From assembly GCA_030537595.1 (NCBI GenBank), contig JAUNVR010000003.1:61898-100104 (forward strand): DNA of 38,207 bases, read 5' to 3'. Both the position numbers and the translations under genes were made by a program. Each line of letters opens with the position of its first letter. Within the stretch, counting starts at the first letter, position 1. The DNA is from Eubacteriales bacterium. Its GTDB lineage: Bacteria; Bacillota; Clostridia; Saccharofermentanales; DTU023. Positions 35,686 to 38,207 of this stretch are shown piece by piece. The notes under the pieces are model-generated. The model was given only the letters and a program-made list of their open reading frames with translations, ran no database searches and was not told where the DNA came from.

Positions 35686-36775
35686 GTTTAAACATGTATC
35701 AAAGGTTTACAAAAAAGGAATCCCCGCTTTAGACGATGTTAGTTTTCGGATTGAAGCGGGTGAATTCGTTTTTCTAGTCGGAGAGAGCGGAGCCGGAAAA
35801 TCGACTCTAATTAAATTACTGACTTGCGAAGAGCGGCCCACGCGTGGTCGAGTCGTCCTCGATAACTTCAATGTTTCGCGGATGAGGCGACAGCTTGTGC
35901 CTTTTTTACGTCGCCGTTTTGGCATGATTTTCCAGGACTTTAGGTTAATCGATTCGAAGACGGTAGCTGAGAACGTGGCCTTCGCAATGCAGATAGTTGG
36001 CGCTCCGCAGGAAGTTATCCAACGCCGGGTGCCGATGGTATTATCCGTCGTTGGCCTAAAGGACAGGATGGATGCCTACCCCTCAGAGCTATCTGGCGGT
36101 GAGGCGCAAAGAGTCGGTATCGCTCGAGCGATGGTCAATAACCCACGTTTAATTCTAGCCGACGAACCAACCGGAAATCTGGACCCTGCAAACTCTGAGA
36201 CGATTATGGCCTTATTGGATGAGATTAACCGTGTTGGGACAACTGTAATTGCCTGCACCCATGACGTTGCCTTAGTTGATCAGATGCAAAAGCGCGTCAT
36301 CGAGCTGCGTGATGGCCGAGTCATACGAGACGAGGATCGTGCAGGCTATCTTCATGGCAGCTGCTATTTGCCGACACCGCAAGAACTGGCCGAGATGGAT
36401 CAGCTCTTGGAATCCTCAGCCCCCGAAGACTTCGCTGAAGAAGATGAATTGGATGCTGAGTTAAAGGTTGATGCAGACTTGAGCTCGCTGCGAGATTTTT
36501 CTCGCGTGCGCAACAAGCTACTCGCCGATCAGGAGCGAAGACGCAATCGCGAGTCTTTAGCTGAGCGAATTGCTCGGATGAGAGTGGAGCTAGATAAGGA
36601 GATTGGCTCCTTACCTGGCTTTGAACTCGACAGCGAAGGCCGTGCCCAAGGGCCTGCCTCAGCAGAAGATTCGCTGCTTAGCCATCCTCTCTTACGGCCG
36701 GTGGATGTTTCTAATCAGGAAGCTAAGAAGCAGGAAGCGGAGCAGAGGGAAGGAGAATCCAATGGCGAAAAATAA
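35678..36775 (+). CDS. ftsE: Cell-division ATPase FtsE with long C-terminal extension
   Basis: FtsE powers the FtsEX complex, which controls peptidoglycan hydrolases at the septum. The ATPase domain (about 1-222) is canonical: Walker A GESGAGKS (35-42), Q-loop IFQDFRL, signature LSGGEAQR (138-145), Walker B LILADEPTGNLD and H-loop His195. The family normally ends near residue 230, but this protein runs to 365. The extra ~135 residues are highly charged: an acidic stretch (about 250-268), a basic helical region (about 271-308) and a Gln/Glu-rich end. The start is TTG, with GAGG 7 nt upstream, overlapping the upstream regulator gene. It overlaps ftsX by 14 nt. Confidence 0.93.
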   Translation: MIEFKHVSKVYKKGIPALDDVSFRIEAGEFVFLVGESGAGKSTLIKLLTCEERPTRGRVVLDNFNVSRMRRQLVPFLRRRFGMIFQDFRLIDSKTVAENVAFAMQIVGAPQEVIQRRVPMVLSVVGLKDRMDAYPSELSGGEAQRVGIARAMVNNPRLILADEPTGNLDPANSETIMALLDEINRVGTTVIACTHDVALVDQMQKRVIELRDGRVIRDEDRAGYLHGSCYLPTPQELAEMDQLLESSAPEDFAEEDELDAELKVDADLSSLRDFSRVRNKLLADQERRRNRESLAERIARMRVELDKEIGSLPGFELDSEGRAQGPASAEDSLLSHPLLRPVDVSNQEAKKQEAEQREGESNGEK

Positions 36776-37667
36776 ATTTAAGTCAAAGGGTTTGCGTTAT
36801 GCTTTCCGGGATGGCTTCGTTAGTCTAAGACGCCATCCCTTAATCCTTTTAGCTTCAGTCACGACCATGACCTTGATGTTGTTTCTTTTAGCAATCTTCA
36901 TGGCCTTTGCGATGAACGTTGTCAATTTAATCAATTTAGCTGGCCAGCAGCCCCCAATTGAGATTCAATTCCAGCAGCAAGTCGCTGAAGGGGACGTCTT
37001 TGCCCTACAACAGAGGCTGCAGATGGACTCTCGAGTGCTCGAAAGCTCGGTCAGCAACCCCACACAAAACTTTAATCGTTTCAAAGCTCAGATGGGCGCG
37101 AGTGAGTTATATGAAGGCTTTGACTATGAAAAGTATATTCCCTATACAATCCAAGTCAGGCTGAATGACCCTGCTACGGGCCAGGATTTTAAGGAAGAAT
37201 ACAGTGTATATCCTGGAGTGCGAGAAATTTTAATGGAAGCCCAGGTCATGATCTTTTTGCAAAAGGCAATCCGCTCAGTCTCTCTGGCATCGAGCTTAGT
37301 CTTTCTAGCCCTCGCAGTTATTTCTTCCTTTATCATTGCCAATATGGTCAGAGTTGCAGTCCTTTCCCGCTCGGTCGAAATTTCAATTATGAAATACATG
37401 GGAGCAACTAACTTATATATCCGGATCCCCTTCATTGTTGAAGGCATAGTCGTCGGTGTGGTCTCAGCGCTATTAGCTACGACTATTGCATTCTTTACCT
37501 ACCAGGCTCTCTTACTCAGATTTGACCCCTCAAGGGCGGCTTCGGAATTCCACTTATTAGCCCAGTCGCAGGTGCTTCCGGCGATGGCGGCAGTAACCTT
37601 TATTGTGGGAATTCTTTTGGGCGGAATTAGTTCAGGCCTCTCGGTCCGAAAATACGTCCAGGTTTAG
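36762..37667 (+). CDS. ftsX: Cell-division permease-like protein FtsX
   Basis: A 301-residue integral membrane partner of FtsE. A basic cytoplasmic N-terminus leads to helix 1 (ILLASVTTMTLMLFLLAIFMAF), then an extracytoplasmic domain (about 60-165) that would contact the hydrolase activator. Three more helices complete the FtsX fold, with ALAVISSFIIANMVRVAVLSR and the conserved EISIMKYMGATNLYIRIPFIVEG segment between the second and third. Start ATG 36762 has AAGGAG 7 nt upstream; the longer frame from 36603 lies inside ftsE and is rejected. The coiled-coil protein that follows is the likely extracellular partner. Confidence 0.95.
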   Translation: MAKNKFKSKGLRYAFRDGFVSLRRHPLILLASVTTMTLMLFLLAIFMAFAMNVVNLINLAGQQPPIEIQFQQQVAEGDVFALQQRLQMDSRVLESSVSNPTQNFNRFKAQMGASELYEGFDYEKYIPYTIQVRLNDPATGQDFKEEYSVYPGVREILMEAQVMIFLQKAIRSVSLASSLVFLALAVISSFIIANMVRVAVLSRSVEISIMKYMGATNLYIRIPFIVEGIVVGVVSALLATTIAFFTYQALLLRFDPSRAASEFHLLAQSQVLPAMAAVTFIVGILLGGISSGLSVRKYVQV

Positions 37668-37692
37668 CGCAGTAAATCAAAGGGTGGTTCAG

Positions 37693-38207
37693 ATGTATAA
37701 GCTATGTAAAAATACAGAAATTAATCCGGCCAAAAAACGCCAGACTTTGCTCGCCGGGGCTTTAGCCCTAGTTTTTCTCTTCAATCTGCTTTTTTCATTC
37801 TTAGGCCTAGGGCAAGAGGTAGTTCAGGCCACAGAAGATCCCTGGACTGAAATCCTCAGAATCAAGGAAGAGCAGGAAGAGATTTCTAAGCAAAAAGAGA
37901 TTCTCGAAGCAGAAATTGCGGTCTTCCAGGATGAGGAAGCAATTAAGAATTCAGAATATGCCTGGATTTTAGAGCGCAGTCAGGAAGAGCGAGAAAAATA
38001 TTTGACCCGGGTTAACCAATTGTATCGGGTCTATCTGACCATGGAGTCAGTAAAGCTCTCCTTGGCTCAGGCGATTGAGGTCTTTGAGCAGAAGAAAGCC
38101 CAGTATGGTGAGCGAATTGCCACGATGTTTCAGATGCAGCAAAAGTCACTGCTGGAGCTCTTTCTAGAAGCGGAAACCCTCGAGGGATTTTTCACCACGG
38201 TGCGCTT
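37693..38207 (+). CDS. Secreted coiled-coil murein hydrolase/activator (EnvC/PcsB type), 3'-truncated
   Basis: The frame is open to the window end, giving the first 171 residues. A basic N-terminus is followed by a hydrophobic segment (TLLAGALALVFLFNLLFSFL, about 18-37) and a likely signal peptidase region near VVQATEDP. Then comes a long charged heptad-rich coiled coil (ILRIKEEQEEISKQKEILE onwards), an RVNQLYRVYLTMESV stretch, and finally SLLELFLEAETLEGFFTTV, a segment type found in the coiled-coil part of PcsB/EnvC-like proteins. Such proteins act with FtsEX outside the membrane. A C-terminal peptidase domain (M23 or CHAP) would be beyond the window. It begins 25 bp after ftsX, so it is in the same operon. 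Confidence 0.85.
   Translation, partial: MYKLCKNTEINPAKKRQTLLAGALALVFLFNLLFSFLGLGQEVVQATEDPWTEILRIKEEQEEISKQKEILEAEIAVFQDEEAIKNSEYAWILERSQEEREKYLTRVNQLYRVYLTMESVKLSLAQAIEVFEQKKAQYGERIATMFQMQQKSLLELFLEAETLEGFFTTVR

Noticed and set aside
36603-36761. N-terminal extension of FtsX
   Set aside because: The frame runs inside the ftsE coding region without an SD. ATG 36762 has AAGGAG at good spacing and the usual FtsX length.

Overview
The window reads as a chromosomal segment of an anaerobic, low-to-moderate GC Firmicute (class Clostridia). Supporting signs: a Prp protease gene between rplU and rpmA together with an L27 that carries an N-terminal extension, a HrcA/CIRCE-controlled groESL operon, a DUF4364-like protein, a lone rubredoxin, formate-tetrahydrofolate ligase, a Bce-type peptide-resistance module, and ftsEX preceded by a CdaR/PucR-type regulator. 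The genus cannot be fixed from sequence reading alone. No prophage, insertion sequence, CRISPR array, rRNA or integration module was seen. The region is mostly housekeeping, with interest concentrated in regulatory DNA and a few unusual proteins.

Layout. 1-864: 3' part of a multi-pass membrane protein, separated by a shared bidirectional terminator from a convergent murC-like ligase gene (935-2476, minus). 2509-5306: rplU-prp-rpmA-(terminator)-obgE, then a small rubredoxin gene. 5352-9670 (minus): a two-gene heterodimeric ABC exporter followed by a DUF4364-like winged-helix protein. 9894-15040: CvpA-like protein, CIRCE-groES-groEL, a membrane-anchored beta-propeller protein and a diacylglycerol-kinase-type lipid kinase. 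15100-15707: a DtxR/MntR-type regulator with a dyad in its own promoter. 15734-17933 (minus): an ABC-F ATPase and tRNA-Gln(CUG). 18219-19707: a sodium/amino-acid symporter with a strongly folded leader. 19904-24594: response regulator, intramembrane-sensing kinase, ABC ATPase and large FtsX-type permease (BceRS-BceAB type). 24767-29637: rsmE, hisS, aspS and lepB. 29682-34393: lepA, tRNA-Leu(UAG) closely linked to a Crp/Fnr regulator, then fhs. 34507-38207: CdaR/PucR-type regulator, ftsE with a long C-terminal tail, ftsX, and the start of a secreted coiled-coil protein of the EnvC/PcsB type.

How the genes work together. Three clusters form recognisable modules. In rplU-prp-rpmA the protease matures the product of the next gene. 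In bceRS-AB the transporter senses and removes cell-wall-active peptides and signals through the kinase, and a BceR-type site precedes the transporter genes. In ftsE-ftsX-coiled-coil protein an ABC-like complex would control peptidoglycan hydrolysis at division. Much of the rest serves translation (obgE, lepA, rsmE, hisS, aspS, two tRNAs, ABC-F).

I did not find a clearly new multi-gene system. The best leads are the folded leader of the symporter gene (18219-18285), the tRNA-Leu/Crp-Fnr/fhs locus with a perfect 15-bp dyad (32658-32672), the FtsE tail, the variant L27 cleavage site, and the possible leaderless start of the ABC-F gene.
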